This document shows positions 38,112 to 50,466 of a stretch of DNA of 64,000 nucleotides, one piece after another. The stretch covers positions 434,001 through 498,000 of the forward strand of contig NZ_CABHYG010000017.1 in assembly GCF_902170785.1 (NCBI RefSeq). The letters run 5' to 3'. Position numbers and translations under genes: made by a program. The notes below the pieces were generated by a model. It saw nothing but the letters and a program-made list of their open reading frames with translations, did not search any database and was not told where the DNA came from. Source of the DNA: Yersinia proxima. Its GTDB lineage: Bacteria; Pseudomonadota; Gammaproteobacteria; Enterobacterales; Enterobacteriaceae. The stretch's first letter is position 1, and each line of letters starts with the position of its first letter.

Positions 38112-38451
38112 CTGTTACCCTTTCTTTCTGGCAATATCCACAACATATTACCTGTGGTGATAGCACGATTTATATAAGTGCTATATCGATAAAATATAAG
38201 TCTCTCTATCCATTGATAACATACACAAATTTTTATCATTTCTAAAATAAGTCTTAGCCAGACATTCTCGCTAACCTTATTGCTGCTTTGTTGAACAGCA
38301 GCATGTCAAAAGTTATGGCAATATAACTAATAATGATCGCAGAAAATTTTTATTGAACCTTATCCCCTAAAGCAAAAGGGTATAGCAGGCATTCACGGTA
38401 GGGTATGCGACAACCTATCTAAGGGTATGAAGTTATAATATGAACAGCAAG
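38112..38451. other. Divergent region between pgpB and ribA
   Basis: About 340 bases with both promoters. The sequence is AT-rich from 38165 to 38260. GCTGC/GCAGC inverted repeats near 38282-38305 can form a small hairpin. The ribA leader has AAGGG at 38421 followed by a three-codon frame ATG-AAG-TTA-TAA (38427-38438). No FMN riboswitch was recognised. Confidence 0.4.
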
Positions 38452-39042
38452 ATGCAGCTAAAACGTGTAGCAGAAGCCAAATTACCGACCCCTTGGGGTG
38501 ATTTCCTGATGGTCGGTTTTGAAGAGTTAGCCACCGGTCATGACCATTTGGCATTAATTTTTGGTGATATTAGCACCGATGAACCGGTGCTCTCCCGTGT
38601 TCACTCTGAGTGTCTGACGGGTGATGCCCTCTTTAGCTTGCGTTGCGATTGTGGTTTCCAGCTAGAAGCTGCACTGGCACATATTGCCGAAGAAGGCCGA
38701 GGTGTACTGATTTATCATCGTCAGGAAGGCCGCAATATTGGTTTACTGAATAAAATCCGCGCTTATGCTTTGCAAGACTTAGGTGCCGACACCGTTGAAG
38801 CTAATCATCAACTCGGTTTCGCTGCCGATGAACGCGACTTCACGCTATGTTCTGATATGTATAAGTTATTGGGTGTCAAAGCCGTGCGCTTGTTGACCAA
38901 TAACCCGAAGAAGGTCGAAATTCTCTCCGAGGCTGGGATCAATATCGTCGAACGCGTTCCGCTGATTGTCGGGCAGAATCCTAAGAACGAGCACTATATG
39001 GCGACCAAAGCCGCCAAGATGGGCCATTTGTTGACCAAATAA
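38452..39042 (+). CDS. ribA: GTP cyclohydrolase II
   Basis: A 196-residue enzyme that opens GTP in the first step of riboflavin synthesis. Zinc ligands C-x10-C-x-C ([14 protein letters not shown]), the [14 protein letters not shown] active-site block and [12 protein letters not shown] are intact. ATG 38452 matches the family's [16 protein letters not shown] start and 196-residue length; ATG 38440 would add four residues. Neither has a standard ribosome site at normal spacing. Confidence 0.95.
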   Translation: MQLKRVAEAKLPTPWGDFLMVGFEELATGHDHLALIFGDISTDEPVLSRVHSECLTGDALFSLRCDCGFQLEAALAHIAEEGRGVLIYHRQEGRNIGLLNKIRAYALQDLGADTVEANHQLGFAADERDFTLCSDMYKLLGVKAVRLLTNNPKKVEILSEAGINIVERVPLIVGQNPKNEHYMATKAAKMGHLLTK

Positions 39043-39050
39043 TGGCCTGG

Positions 39051-39175
39051 CCCTTCAGATTGCTGACAACGTCAAATGAAGGGGAATCGTGCCGTTGGGG
39101 GCGCAGCGACGTAAGTCGCCGAAGTGCCCCCAGGCGCGGTAACCCCTTCACTCACTAAATCGTGATGCTGTCACG
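39051..39175 (+). repeat. YPAL-type repeat after ribA
   Basis: Inverse-orientation relative of the element at 2175-2285: GAAGGGGAATCGTGCCGTTG, the GCGACGTAAGTCGC hairpin and GGTAACCCCTTCACTCACT. It begins CAGATTGCTGACAAC, like the longer elements at 22315 and 31120. It sits directly after the ribA stop. Confidence 0.65.
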
Positions 39176-39189
39176 TAACTATCAATTTA

Positions 39190-41862
39190 TTACAACATTT
39201 TGCGGATCACATAATGCAGGATGCCGCCATTTTCGAAATAAACCAATTCATTGCCTGTATCAATACGACAGCGGGTATCAACCTTTTGTTGCCGTCCATC
39301 TACATAAGTGATGGTGACAGGGACTGTTTGCCCCGGTGCCAGACTTTGTAACCCACTGACACTAATAGATTCATCACCGGTCAGGCCTAACGTTTTACGA
39401 TTGATACCTTGTGGAAATTCCAGCGGCAGAATTCCCATTCCGATTAAATTAGAGCGGTGAATACGCTCAAATGATTCCGCGATAACAACACGCACTCCCA
39501 GCAACCTAGGCCCCTTCGCTGCCCAGTCGCGGCTAGAGCCTGAACCATATTCCTTACCGGCAATCACTGCCAGCGGCACATTCTCTTGCTGATAACGCAT
39601 TGCTGCATCATAGATAGCCATTTGATTTTGAGATGGAATATGGCGAGTGATCCCCCCCTCAACACCGGGCACCATTTCATTGCGAATACGAATATTGGCA
39701 AAGGTTCCGCGCATCATCACTTCATGATTACCGCGACGAGAACCGTAGGAGTTAAACTCTTTAATTTCCACGCCGCGATCACGCAGATAACGACCCGCCG
39801 GGCTGTCCAGTTTGATATTACCCGCCGGAGAAATGTGGTCGGTGGTAACAGAGTCGGCCAAAATAGCCAGAATACGCGCGTGATGGATATCCTGCACCGG
39901 TTCCGGTAATGCTTTCATATCACTGAAGAATGGGGGCAAACGGATGTAAGTGGAATCACTCTGCCAATCGTAGGTTGGTGTGCTATCGACTTGAATGCCC
40001 TGCCACTCTTCATCACCATCAAACACCGCAGAATACTCTTTGCGGAACATATCCGTTTTCACTTCTTCAACCGCTTTGGCGATCTCAAGGCCGGTCGGCC
40101 AGATATCTTTCAGATAGACCGTATTGCCTTGAGGATCGTTGCCCAACGGATCTTGCGTCAAATTGACATTCATATTGCCAGCCAAAGCATAAGCAACCAC
40201 CAGCGGTGGTGAGGCCAGCCAGTTGGTTTTGACCAAAGGATGAATACGCCCTTCAAAGTTGCGGTTGCCAGACAGGACAGCACCTACGGTTAAATCTCCC
40301 TCTTTGATGGCTTTTTCTATTGGTTCTGGTAATGGGCCAGAGTTACCTATACATGTGGTGCAACCATAGCCCACCAGATTAAAGCCCAAACGATCCAGAT
40401 AAGGCGTTAAACCGGCTGACTTAAGATATTCAGTGACGACTTTCGAACCGGGAGCTAATGACGTTTTCACCCAGGGCTTGGTTTTAAGCCCTTTTTCTGC
40501 GGCTTTTTTGGCCAGTAAGCCAGCCGCCATCAATACGCTGGGGTTGGATGTATTTGTACAAGAAGTAATGGCCGCAATGACCACAGCGCCATGTTCCAAC
40601 TCGTGAGTTTTGCCATCCTGGGTGAAGGACACATGACTCACTTTATCTTTTTTGCTATTAACTTCCAGTTCTTCAAAAGCATTAAACGCCAAAGGGACTT
40701 TTGGCAACGCAACTCTGTCTTGCGGGCGTTTTGGCCCCGCCAGACTGGACTCAACAGTGCTCAGATCAAGTGATAACTGACTGGTGAACACCGGCTCATC
40801 TCCCGTATGACGCCATAATCCCTGAGCTTTACTATATGTTTCCACCAGTGCTATCTGTTCATCACTACGGCCACTTAAACGCATATAAGCCAGAGTGACA
40901 TCATCGACCGGGAAGAAACCGCAGGTAGCACCATATTCCGGTGCCATATTGGCAATAGTAGCGCGATCCGCCAGGGGCAAATCCGCCAGACCATCACCGT
41001 AAAACTCGACAAACTTACCCACCACACCATGTTTTCTCAGCATCTGAGTAACGGTCAGCACTAAGTCAGTAGCGGTGATCCCTTCCCGCATCTTGCTGGT
41101 CATTTTGAAACCGACGACATCAGGGATAAGCATGGATACCGGTTGACCCAACATCGCAGCTTCTGCTTCAATACCGCCCACGCCCCAGCCCAGAATCCCC
41201 AGACCATTAATCATGGTGGTGTGAGAGTCGGTTCCTACCAGGGTATCCGGATAAGCCACCTCTTTATCGCCCTGTTGTTCATGCCAGACGGTTTGCCCCA
41301 GATACTCCAGATTCACCTGATGACAAATCCCGGTGCCCGGCGGCACCACGCGAAAACGGCTAAAGGCTTTTTGCCCCCAACGCAGGAAGATATAGCGCTC
41401 GTGATTACGTTCCATTTCCAAACGGACATTTTCACCAAATGCCGCTTTATAACCAAACTCATCAACAGTGACCGAGTGGTCTATCACCAAATCAACCGGT
41501 GATAACGGGTTAACCTGCGCCACATCACCGCCAAGGCGTTGTACCGCTTCGCGCATTGCGGCCAAATCTACCACCGCCGGGACACCAGTAAAATCTTGCA
41601 TTAAGACCCGGGCGGGTCGATAAGCGATTTCTTTATCAGCATGGCCGGTCTGTTGCCACGCCACAATGGCTTTAAGGTCATCCTCCTGAACCTGCTCACC
41701 GTCCAGATGGCGTAGCAAGTTTTCTAACAACACTTTCAGTGATTTAGGTAATCGGTCGATATCCCCCAGCACTGCCGCCAATTGCGGCAGGCTGTAATAG
41801 TGATATTCGTGATTGAGGGCGACCAACCTGGCCATACTCGTTTTTCGCAAATCCAACGACAT
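39190..41862 (-). CDS. acnA: Aconitate hydratase A
   Basis: An 890-residue [4Fe-4S] enzyme that interconverts citrate and isocitrate; AcnA is the stress- and stationary-phase form. Cluster cysteines are in [12 protein letters not shown] and [17 protein letters not shown]. The swivel domain block [14 protein letters not shown] is near the C-terminus. GGAGG is well placed before the ATG. Length is one residue from E. coli AcnA (891). Confidence 0.97.
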   Translation of the reverse strand: MSLDLRKTSMARLVALNHEYHYYSLPQLAAVLGDIDRLPKSLKVLLENLLRHLDGEQVQEDDLKAIVAWQQTGHADKEIAYRPARVLMQDFTGVPAVVDLAAMREAVQRLGGDVAQVNPLSPVDLVIDHSVTVDEFGYKAAFGENVRLEMERNHERYIFLRWGQKAFSRFRVVPPGTGICHQVNLEYLGQTVWHEQQGDKEVAYPDTLVGTDSHTTMINGLGILGWGVGGIEAEAAMLGQPVSMLIPDVVGFKMTSKMREGITATDLVLTVTQMLRKHGVVGKFVEFYGDGLADLPLADRATIANMAPEYGATCGFFPVDDVTLAYMRLSGRSDEQIALVETYSKAQGLWRHTGDEPVFTSQLSLDLSTVESSLAGPKRPQDRVALPKVPLAFNAFEELEVNSKKDKVSHVSFTQDGKTHELEHGAVVIAAITSCTNTSNPSVLMAAGLLAKKAAEKGLKTKPWVKTSLAPGSKVVTEYLKSAGLTPYLDRLGFNLVGYGCTTCIGNSGPLPEPIEKAIKEGDLTVGAVLSGNRNFEGRIHPLVKTNWLASPPLVVAYALAGNMNVNLTQDPLGNDPQGNTVYLKDIWPTGLEIAKAVEEVKTDMFRKEYSAVFDGDEEWQGIQVDSTPTYDWQSDSTYIRLPPFFSDMKALPEPVQDIHHARILAILADSVTTDHISPAGNIKLDSPAGRYLRDRGVEIKEFNSYGSRRGNHEVMMRGTFANIRIRNEMVPGVEGGITRHIPSQNQMAIYDAAMRYQQENVPLAVIAGKEYGSGSSRDWAAKGPRLLGVRVVIAESFERIHRSNLIGMGILPLEFPQGINRKTLGLTGDESISVSGLQSLAPGQTVPVTITYVDGRQQKVDTRCRIDTGNELVYFENGGILHYVIRKML

Positions 41863-42456
41863 AGCGCCTCCATTATTTCTTATCGTGTTCTAAGCCACAT
41901 TCATCATCACAAGGCTATTCCCTTGAAATTATGAGGTCTGTATTAAATATAACACAAAGAAACGTTAACATTTTAGCAACAATGGCACTTACTGGCAGCG
42001 ATAGGTAGAAACGATGTTAAGGGATAATATTTTAAATATTTAGTCAGTATTACGGTGATCACTGCGGCTATTTCAGTCTCAGATAAGTTAATAAATCAGC
42101 ATTATTAAATAATGATATTATGAGTATTCTCCTGCCCTAACCTGCAGCCCCATTCAGATAGGTATTATTGATTCCTACACTCGGTGATGGGTAACATATT
42201 TAATCCATAAAGAAATTTACTATCGTATATAAAATTAGAATTAATAATAAATTATCGGAAATCCTTTTAATTCTCTTTTGAATTCCCACTAAATATTTTT
42301 TTTAAGGTAAACCCATAAATTAAGATTTTAAACTATTTTTCATGACATTTAATTTGAATGGAAACCTGTTTATTTATACAGTTAGTGAGATGTAATGTTA
42401 CTGATCTATTAAAATGCGACATCAAATACGACCTATAAATTAATTGAGATTAAATA
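41863..42456. other. 594-base AT-rich gap upstream of acnA
   Basis: Holds the acnA promoter (leftward) and that of the small gene at 42457. ATTATTAAATAAT near 42103-42115 is a short inverted repeat. In E. coli small genes lie between acnA and cysB; no homologue of ymiA was recognised here. No ERIC or YPAL element. Confidence 0.4.
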
Positions 42457-42705
42457 ATGTCAAAAAATACCAAGAAAACATCAGCCTCGGTAGCTTCACT
42501 CGCTGCACAAATCCTGAAAGATCCTACTGCTTCTGCTATCGAAAAAAGTCTCGCGGGTTCAGCCCTCTCTCAGACGAATACTGATAATCAAACCGGTGCA
42601 TATATGGAAGATGTGGCAGCACAAGTATTGGCAGAACCAAAATCCAGCAAGCTGGCCAAAACATTGGCAGGTTCTGTACTCGCACAAGCGAACAAGAAGC
42701 GCTAA
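42457..42705 (+). CDS. Small Ala/Lys-rich protein with internal duplication
   Basis: An 82-residue basic protein, family not recognised. It is made of two similar halves: residues about 16-40 (LAAQILKDPTASAIEKSLAGS then ALSQ) and about 51-78 (VAAQVLAEPKSSKLAKTLAGS then VLAQ), sharing AAQ-hydrophobic-L, P, S, K-x-LAGS and LxQ. No signal peptide, membrane helix or Cys. The ribosome site is weak and a hairpin follows the stop. Function unknown; clear internal repeat makes a real gene likely. Confidence 0.75.
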   Translation: MSKNTKKTSASVASLAAQILKDPTASAIEKSLAGSALSQTNTDNQTGAYMEDVAAQVLAEPKSSKLAKTLAGSVLAQANKKR

Positions 42706-42713
42706 TTATACAA

Positions 42714-42733
42714 AAAGCCCCGGCAAAGGGGCT
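42714..42733 (+). terminator. Hairpin after the small duplicated gene
   Basis: AAGCCCC and GGGGCTT form a seven-base stem with a six-base loop just after the stop. The T-tract is poor because a palindromic repeat begins at once. Confidence 0.5.
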
Positions 42734-42855
42734 TCAGACTGCTGAAAAAGTCAAATAAAGAGACAGAGTGCCGTTGAGGTTGCTCTGAGTTCCAAATACA
42801 AGTAAGTAAATCATCGGTGCCCTAGGTACGGTAACCCTTTCACTCACTAAGCTAT
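42731..42855 (+). repeat. Diverged YPAL-type repeat
   Basis: Related to 39051-39175: CTTCAGACTGCTGAAAAAGTC, AGTGCCGTTGAGG, GTGCCCTAGGTACGGTAACC and CTTTCACTCACTAA. The middle part differs. It abuts the hairpin after the small gene. Confidence 0.55.
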
Positions 42856-42903
42856 TAATCGCTTTGTTATCAACTCAGCCCCAAATATTCTTTAATTAAA
42901 AAA

Positions 42904-44271
<1,368 letters not shown>

Positions 44272-44296
44272 AAAACCAGCCCGAAGGCTGGTTTAA
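44272..44296 (-). terminator. Intrinsic terminator of topA
   Basis: On the minus strand AACCAGCC-TTCG-GGCTGGTT forms an eight-base stem with a stable tetraloop, followed by TTTTATT, about 35 bases after the topA stop. Confidence 0.9.
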
Positions 44297-44329
44297 ACTG
44301 GTTTCTTAATGACCTATCCCAGTAACTCG

Positions 44330-46945
44330 CTATTTTTTAGCTTCGACCCATTTGCCATCAATATAGAAAGCAGACCAGCCGGTCGCTTTGCCCTCTTTCT
44401 CTGAGGAGACATACTGCTGTTTGGTTTTGCGGCTAAAGCGAACCAGAGTCTTATTACCTTCTTTATCCGTCACTGGCGCATCGGCCAGATAACGTAATTT
44501 TTCCGGTAAACGATCCTTAAAGCGAACCAGTTCCTCAACTAATGGTGCACGAGTTTCGCGCGATTTCGGGAACGTATTGGCCGCCAGGAAGACACCAGCA
44601 GCGCCATCGCGTAACACGAAATAAGCATCTGACTTTTCACAAGGCAGTTCTGGCAAAGGTACTGGATCTTCTTTCGGCGGTGCAACTTCACCACTGCGCA
44701 AGATTTTACGAGTATTTTTGCACTCATCATTGGTACAACCCATGTATTTACCAAAACGCCCCATTTTCAGATGCATTTCAGAACCACATTTCTCGCACTC
44801 AACAATCGGGCCTTCATACCCTTTAATACGGAACTCACCTTCTTCAATCTCATAACCATCACATGCAGGGTTATTACCACAAACATGTAATTTACGTTGG
44901 TTATCAATCAGGTAACTATCCATTGCCGTGCCACACTTCTGACAGCGACGTTTGGCGCGTAATGCGTTAGTTTCTGCATCATCGCCTTCCAGAATATTAA
45001 GAACCTCAGCTTCTGGCACCAGATTAATGGTGGTTTTGCAGCGCTCTTTCGGCGGCAATGCATAACCTGAACAACCGAGGAAGACCCCAGTACTGGCAGT
45101 CCGAATCCCCATCTGACGACCACAGGTTGGGCAATCGATGCTGGTCATGACCATTTGATTCGGGCGCATACCGCCCTCTTCAGGATCTTTTTCAGCTTTC
45201 TCAAGCTGTTCACTGAACTCGGCAAAGAAGCCGTCAAGCACAGCCTTCCACTCAGCCTGATCATTGGCAACCTGATCCAGACCACTTTCCATGCGCGCGG
45301 TAAAGTCGTAATTCATCAACTCGCGGAAGTTTTCTTCCAGACGGTCGGTGACGATCTCACCCATTTTCTCAGCATAGAAACGGCGGTTTTCTACCCGGAC
45401 ATAACCGCGGTCCTGAATGGTTGAGATAATCGACGCATAGGTAGACGGGCGGCCAATGCCCCGTTTTTCCAGCTCTTTTACCAATGACGCTTCGCTGTAA
45501 CGCGCAGGCGGTTTGGTGAAGTGCTGGCTTGGGATCAATTTTTGTAAATCCAGTTCACTACCCACTTCAATCACTGGCAAGGTTCTGTCTTCATCGCCTT
45601 TGCGCAATGCTGGCATCACCTTGGTCCAACCATCGAAGCGTAAGGTTCGGCCTTTGGCACGCAGTTGGAAATCGCCAGCCTGTACTGTCAGCGTGGTGGA
45701 ATCATACTTAGCTGGCGTCATCTGGCAGGCCACAAATTGACGCCAAATCAGCTGATACAACTTCTGGGCGTCAGCTTCCATATCTTTTAGCTGCTCAGCC
45801 AGCACATTCACATCAGACGGACGAATGGCTTCATGCGCTTCTTGTGAATTTTCTTTGCTGCTGTATTGATTCGGTGCAGATGGCAAGTATTTGTCGCCAA
45901 AGTTATCACCAATATAACCGCGCACCATGGTCAGAGCATCCTGACTTAAGTTGGTGGAGTCAGTACGCATATAGGTGATATGCCCTGCTTCATACAAGCG
46001 CTGCGCCATCATCATGGTTTTCTTCACACCAAAGCTCAGGCGGGTACTGGCAGCCTGCTGCAAGGTAGAAGTGATAAACGGTGCCCCGGGCTTGCTACTG
46101 GTCGGTTTATCTTCGCGATCCAGCACTTTATAGCGGGCGTTTTCCAGCAGTTTAAGCGCGGCGTGGGTCTGCTCACGATTGACGGGTTTAAACGGCTTAT
46201 TGTGAGCATGGGTGACTTCCATCTGAATAGGAACTTCACCTTTTGCCAGCAAATCGGCATGCAATTCCCAGTATTCTTCAGGAACAAACGCTTTAATATC
46301 TCGCTCACGTTCAACCACCAAACGTACCGCGACTGACTGTACACGCCCTGCAGACAGGCCACGCGCAATCTTTTTCCACAACAGTGGCGAAACCATATAA
46401 CCCACAACCCGGTCCATAAAGCGACGAGCTTGTTGGGCATTCACCCGGTTGATATTCAATTCACCCGGTTGATTAAATGCCTGTTGGATAGCATTCTTCG
46501 TGATTTCGTTAAACACCACTCGACTAAAACGCTTATCGTCCCCCCCAATCACTTCACGCAAATGCCAGGCAATTGCCTCTCCTTCGCGGTCAAGGTCGGT
46601 TGCGAGATAGATATGATCAGCGTTTTCGGCTAATGCTTTTAGCTCGGCAACTACTTTCTCTTTGCCGGGCAAAATTTCATACTGCGCTTTCCAGCCATGA
46701 TAAGGATCGACACCCATGCGATTAACTAACGCAACCTTTTCGTCTTTCTTTACTTTAGTTTTGGGCTTGTCGGCTTTCTTGGCTTTATCTTCTGTTGGGG
46801 TAGCGCTCTTCTTACTGGCTGAGCCACTGGTCGGTAAATCACGAATGTGACCGACGCTGGACTTAACCACGTAGTTATTCCCTAAGTATTTATTAATAGT
46901 TTTGGCTTTTGCCGGGGACTCAACTATTACGAGAGCTTTGCCCAT
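44330..46945 (-). CDS. topA: DNA topoisomerase I
   Basis: An 871-residue type IA topoisomerase that relaxes negative supercoils. The TOPRIM domain ([34 protein letters not shown]) is followed by the catalytic Tyr in [12 protein letters not shown] and, from about residue 595, zinc-ribbon domains with paired Cys such as CPTCGRQMG and [17 protein letters not shown] Lys-rich insert near residues 43-70 ([19 protein letters not shown]) is typical of enteric TopA. Confidence 0.97.
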   Translation of the reverse strand: MGKALVIVESPAKAKTINKYLGNNYVVKSSVGHIRDLPTSGSASKKSATPTEDKAKKADKPKTKVKKDEKVALVNRMGVDPYHGWKAQYEILPGKEKVVAELKALAENADHIYLATDLDREGEAIAWHLREVIGGDDKRFSRVVFNEITKNAIQQAFNQPGELNINRVNAQQARRFMDRVVGYMVSPLLWKKIARGLSAGRVQSVAVRLVVERERDIKAFVPEEYWELHADLLAKGEVPIQMEVTHAHNKPFKPVNREQTHAALKLLENARYKVLDREDKPTSSKPGAPFITSTLQQAASTRLSFGVKKTMMMAQRLYEAGHITYMRTDSTNLSQDALTMVRGYIGDNFGDKYLPSAPNQYSSKENSQEAHEAIRPSDVNVLAEQLKDMEADAQKLYQLIWRQFVACQMTPAKYDSTTLTVQAGDFQLRAKGRTLRFDGWTKVMPALRKGDEDRTLPVIEVGSELDLQKLIPSQHFTKPPARYSEASLVKELEKRGIGRPSTYASIISTIQDRGYVRVENRRFYAEKMGEIVTDRLEENFRELMNYDFTARMESGLDQVANDQAEWKAVLDGFFAEFSEQLEKAEKDPEEGGMRPNQMVMTSIDCPTCGRQMGIRTASTGVFLGCSGYALPPKERCKTTINLVPEAEVLNILEGDDAETNALRAKRRCQKCGTAMDSYLIDNQRKLHVCGNNPACDGYEIEEGEFRIKGYEGPIVECEKCGSEMHLKMGRFGKYMGCTNDECKNTRKILRSGEVAPPKEDPVPLPELPCEKSDAYFVLRDGAAGVFLAANTFPKSRETRAPLVEELVRFKDRLPEKLRYLADAPVTDKEGNKTLVRFSRKTKQQYVSSEKEGKATGWSAFYIDGKWVEAKK

Positions 46946-47385
46946 AATTACCTTTACCTAAATTATTTCTTCTAAAAGAAGGTTTTTATCTTGCCGTACC
47001 GCGGCATTCTGAATCTCTTTTTTATATTGCGGTACTTTTTCAGGAGATCAACCTGTTTTTTTGATCGGAGCCATAAATGTACCTTCCGAAGTCCGGTTGA
47101 CTATCCCGCAAAATCTTTGCTTGCGCCCAATACAACAGCAGTGAATTCTGCCCCATGGCGTCAACAAAACCTTCCACCTAATAGTATAAAATCCCACACT
47201 GTACCTGATAAAAAGCGTCACGCAACCTAATTAGTTAGGAATCTGAATTTATCCAATTGCGGTGACAAAACCACCAATGGCTCGAATAAACATTAGTCGG
47301 TTTGCGAACAAATGCTAACCCGCAGTAGAATAGGTAAGAGAAATTACCTTGTTCTGAGGAAATATGATTGTTGTGAGGAGATATA
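46946..47385. other. Gap between divergent topA and yciN
   Basis: About 440 bases holding both promoters; topA in E. coli has several. A GCGGTAC/GTACCGC pair (46993 and 47029) forms a spaced inverted repeat. Frames at 46991-47230 and 47235-47438 have no family resemblance. Confidence 0.4.
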
Positions 47386-47637
47386 ATGTTTGGAAACACA
47401 GCACCTATTGAGCGTAATAAATTATTGGCAGAAGCCAACGAGATTATTCGTCAACATGAAGATTATCTACACGGAATGAAAGCGACTGAAGTTGAGCAAA
47501 AAGGGGCTGTTTTGGTATTTCGCGGGGAATTCTTCCTTGATGAAGAAGGCTTACCTACAGCAAAAACCACCGCCGTATTTAATATGTTTAAACATCTCGC
47601 ACACGTTTTATCGGCTAAATATCATTTAATCGATTAA
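47386..47637 (+). CDS. yciN: DUF2498 protein YciN
   Basis: An 83-residue protein, the same length as E. coli YciN, with [12 protein letters not shown] and the near-identical C-terminus [20 protein letters not shown]. Function unknown. GAGGAG lies eight bases before the ATG. It is divergent from topA, as in E. coli. Confidence 0.95.
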   Translation: MFGNTAPIERNKLLAEANEIIRQHEDYLHGMKATEVEQKGAVLVFRGEFFLDEEGLPTAKTTAVFNMFKHLAHVLSAKYHLID

Positions 47638-47689
47638 TAGCAGATAACACCTTTTACTGCTTCTTCCTTTAGCCGCTAAACCAAAAATA

Positions 47690-47710
47690 ACAGGGGGCTT
47701 AGCCCCCTGT
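47690..47710. terminator. Bidirectional terminator between yciN and sohB
   Basis: ACAGGGGGC and GCCCCCTGT form a nine-base stem with a three-base loop, followed by GTTTAT on the plus strand and preceded by an A-run (T-run for the minus strand). Confidence 0.85.
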
Positions 47711-47741
47711 GTTTATCTCGCCGAATTCATTTCACTTTGGG

Positions 47742-48788
47742 TTATAACAGTGGTTTTTCACCACGCTGCCACCAACGTAATAATAGACGGTCAGCGCTTT
47801 CCGCCGCACTACCTGTAAAGCGATCCATCAGACGTTTACGACGGGAATAACGCACACCGATAACTTCATGATTATCCATCTCAGCTATCAGTAAGTCATC
47901 GCTAGTACCAATGGCATCCACCAGCCCTTTCTCTTTGGCTTGGGTGCCAAACCAGTGTTCGCCAGTGGCAACAGCATCGATATCCAAAGACGGCCGTTGT
48001 TGATGGACAAATTGCTTGAATAGCAGATGTGTTTCGTTAAGGTCTTCGCGGAATTTTTCGCGACCTTGCTCGGTATTTTCGCCAAACAAAGTAAGGGTTC
48101 GCTTAAATTCACCTGCGGTATGCAGTTCTACGTCAATATCGTTCTTTTTAAGTAAACGATGGAAGTTGGGTATTTGGGCCACAACACCAATAGAACCAAT
48201 AATAGCAAAAGGTGCACTAATGATACGGTCTGCCACACAAGCCATCATGTACCCGCCACTGGCTGCGACTTTATCCACAGCAACAGTCAGACGTATACCT
48301 TTATGACGCAAACGTTCCAATTGCGACGCCGCCAAACCATAGCCGTGAACCACACCACCTGGACTTTCCAGGCGAAGTAGCACTTCATCTTGTGCCGTTG
48401 CCACCGCCAGTACCGCAGAAATCTCTTCGCGTAATGAAGTCACTTCATGGGCATCAATACTACCTTTAAAGTCAATGACATACAGACAAGGTTTTACTGC
48501 TGCTACCGCACCAGATTTGGCGCGCTGTTTCTTCAGTTTTTCGTCAGCTTTCTGCTGCTTTTTGAATTCTTTGCTCCAGGCTTTTTGCTCCGCATGACTC
48601 ATGCGCGCCAGGCGCATTTCACGCTGCATTTCCTTATACTGCTCACCCAAATCAACCAGCTTGAGTTCTCCCCGTTGCCCTTGTTTCCTCATTCCCTGGC
48701 TGACAACCAACAATACAACAGCTCCAATTGCGACCACAATGGTCACCACTTTAGCGAGAAACAGTCCGTACAGAGAAAATAACTCCAC
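47742..48788 (-). CDS. sohB: Inner membrane peptidase SohB
   Basis: A 348-residue S49-family serine peptidase anchored by one N-terminal helix (about 8-32). The periplasmic domain has RLESPGGVVHGYGLAASQ, the catalytic-Ser block KVAASGGYMMACVAD and IIGSIGVVAQIPN. E. coli SohB aligns from the first residue, which supports the GTG start at 48788. Role is presumed protein quality control. Confidence 0.95.
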   Translation of the reverse strand: MELFSLYGLFLAKVVTIVVAIGAVVLLVVSQGMRKQGQRGELKLVDLGEQYKEMQREMRLARMSHAEQKAWSKEFKKQQKADEKLKKQRAKSGAVAAVKPCLYVIDFKGSIDAHEVTSLREEISAVLAVATAQDEVLLRLESPGGVVHGYGLAASQLERLRHKGIRLTVAVDKVAASGGYMMACVADRIISAPFAIIGSIGVVAQIPNFHRLLKKNDIDVELHTAGEFKRTLTLFGENTEQGREKFREDLNETHLLFKQFVHQQRPSLDIDAVATGEHWFGTQAKEKGLVDAIGTSDDLLIAEMDNHEVIGVRYSRRKRLMDRFTGSAAESADRLLLRWWQRGEKPLL

Positions 48789-48959
48789 AAATACCGCCTT
48801 TATTCATCTGCTATTAAAGAGATACCTGCATTCTAGCGAACCCGTAGGCCGCCGTCTTGCGCAAATGAAGAATTGCATTGGTTTCGCTTAAATATAAGAA
48901 TGTAGGAATTAGCGCGGCATATAAGAGTATCTTTTCCGCCGTCAGTAAGAGGAATAATT

Positions 48960-49721
48960 ATGCATTACCAACCTAAACATGATCTGCTCGATAATCGCAC
49001 TATTCTAGTGACAGGTGCCGGTGATGGCATTGGTCGCGAAGCGGCTTTGACTTATGCACGTTTTGGTGCTCGGCTGATTCTTGTTGGTCGTACGATGCAC
49101 AAACTTATTGCAGTACAACAACAGATTGCCGATGCTGGCGGTCTGCCCGCGATGGTTTGGCAACTGGATCTGCTGCATGTAACAAGAGAAGATTGCCAAC
49201 AATTGGCGGATACTCTCAGTCAGCAAATTTCGCACCTGGACGGCCTTTTGCATAATGCCGGTTTATTGGGTGAAATTGTGCCGATGGCAGAGCAAGACAT
49301 TATCGTCTGGCAAGAGGTGATGCAAGTGAATGTCAATGCAACTTTTATGCTAACTCAAGCATTGTTGCCATTATTGCTGAAGTCACCAAGTGCTTCTTTG
49401 GTCTTTACCAGTTCCAGTGTTGGCCGCCAGGGGCGCTCCGGATGGGGCGCTTATGCTGTGTCAAAATTTGCCACCGAAGGCATGATGCAGGTGCTTGCTG
49501 AAGAATATAAGCAGAGTAATTTACGGGTTAATTGTATCAACCCAGGAGGCACGCGGACTCAGATGCGTGCGAGTGCCTTCCCCGATGAAGATGCCAACAA
49601 GTTAAAAACACCAGCCGATATTATGCCGCTATATCTCTATCTGATGGGCGATGATAGCCGCAGAAAGACCGGTATCAGCTTCGATGCACAACCCGGCCGT
49701 AAGCCCGGCCCCGCCGAATAA
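48960..49721 (+). CDS. yciK: Short-chain dehydrogenase YciK
   Basis: A 253-residue NAD(P)-dependent oxidoreductase. Rossmann motif TGAGDGIGRE near residue 20, NAG motif (LHNAG), catalytic Ser in FTSSSVG and Y-x3-K in YAVSKFA. Physiological substrate unknown. AGAGGA precedes the ATG. btuR follows after 12 bases, so the two are likely cotranscribed, as in E. coli. Confidence 0.95.
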   Translation: MHYQPKHDLLDNRTILVTGAGDGIGREAALTYARFGARLILVGRTMHKLIAVQQQIADAGGLPAMVWQLDLLHVTREDCQQLADTLSQQISHLDGLLHNAGLLGEIVPMAEQDIIVWQEVMQVNVNATFMLTQALLPLLLKSPSASLVFTSSSVGRQGRSGWGAYAVSKFATEGMMQVLAEEYKQSNLRVNCINPGGTRTQMRASAFPDEDANKLKTPADIMPLYLYLMGDDSRRKTGISFDAQPGRKPGPAE

Positions 49722-49733
49722 AGGAATGTTTTC

Positions 49734-50324
49734 ATGACTGAAGAACGCCACCAGCAACGCCAACAAAAAATAAAAGAAAAGGTTGAGTCTCGGGTTGCAG
49801 CCGCACAAGAAATTCGCGGCATCTTGATTGTCTTCACCGGCAATGGCAAAGGTAAAACCACGGCTGCATTTGGTACTGTAACTCGTGCTGTTGGCCATGG
49901 ACTGAAAGCGGGAGTGATACAATTCATTAAAGGTGAATGGCCGAACGGCGAGAAAAATCTGTTGCAACAACATGGTGTTGAGTTTCAGGTGATGGCAACC
50001 GGTTTTACCTGGAATACGCAAAATAGGGAAACAGACACCGCCGCCTGTCAGGGGGTTTGGCAACATGCGCAGCGTATGTTAGCTGATCCAACCTTAGATT
50101 TAGTGGTGCTAGATGAACTGACTTATATGGTCGCTTATGACTATTTATCACTGGACGAAGTCGTCAATGCGTTGAAACAGCGCCCTGCTCATCAAACCGT
50201 GATAATTACTGGCCGTGGTTGCCATCGGGATCTGTTGGAAATGGCAGATACTGTCAGCGAATTACGCCCGGTTAAACATGCTTTTGATGCCGGTATTAAG
50301 GCACAACAAGGTATTGACTGGTAA
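49734..50324 (+). CDS. btuR: Corrinoid adenosyltransferase
   Basis: A 196-residue enzyme (BtuR/CobO) that adds the adenosyl group to cobalamin. P-loop FTGNGKGKTTAAFG near residue 32, Walker B-like LVVLDELTYMV, and the C-terminal RHAFDAGIKAQQGIDW-type end (KHAFDAGIKAQQGIDW). An N-terminal charged helix precedes the P-loop. AAGGAA is the ribosome site. Confidence 0.96.
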   Translation: MTEERHQQRQQKIKEKVESRVAAAQEIRGILIVFTGNGKGKTTAAFGTVTRAVGHGLKAGVIQFIKGEWPNGEKNLLQQHGVEFQVMATGFTWNTQNRETDTAACQGVWQHAQRMLADPTLDLVVLDELTYMVAYDYLSLDEVVNALKQRPAHQTVIITGRGCHRDLLEMADTVSELRPVKHAFDAGIKAQQGIDW

Positions 50325-50347
50325 TTTTCAGCCATCTTTGACCAATA

Positions 50348-50373
50348 AAATGCCGCGAGGCAAAGCCTGCGGC
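50348..50373 (-). terminator. Terminator downstream of rluB
   Basis: On the minus strand ATGCCGCAGGC-TTT-GCCTCGCGGCAT folds into a long stem with one internal mismatch and is followed by TTTATT. It lies about 95 bases after rluB and can also act for btuR in the other direction. Confidence 0.75.
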
Positions 50374-50434
50374 ATCAGTGTCTTCTATATAAAGGTATAT
50401 CTGAAGAAGGGAAAATGTCACTGCCTGGAGTCAA

Positions 50435-50458
50435 TGGGAAGAAAATAATTTCTTCCCA
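50435..50458. repeat. Perfect 24-base inverted repeat after rluB
   Basis: TGGGAAGAAA and TTTCTTCCCA are exact reverse complements around ATAA. It begins nine bases after the rluB stop, ahead of the terminator at 50348-50373. It may be an mRNA-stabilising hairpin or a protein-binding site. Confidence 0.7.
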
Positions 50459-50466
50459 TAAATAAC

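Noticed and set aside
46991-47230. 79-codon frame upstream of topA
   Set aside because: Lies in the divergent topA/yciN promoter region with no family resemblance.
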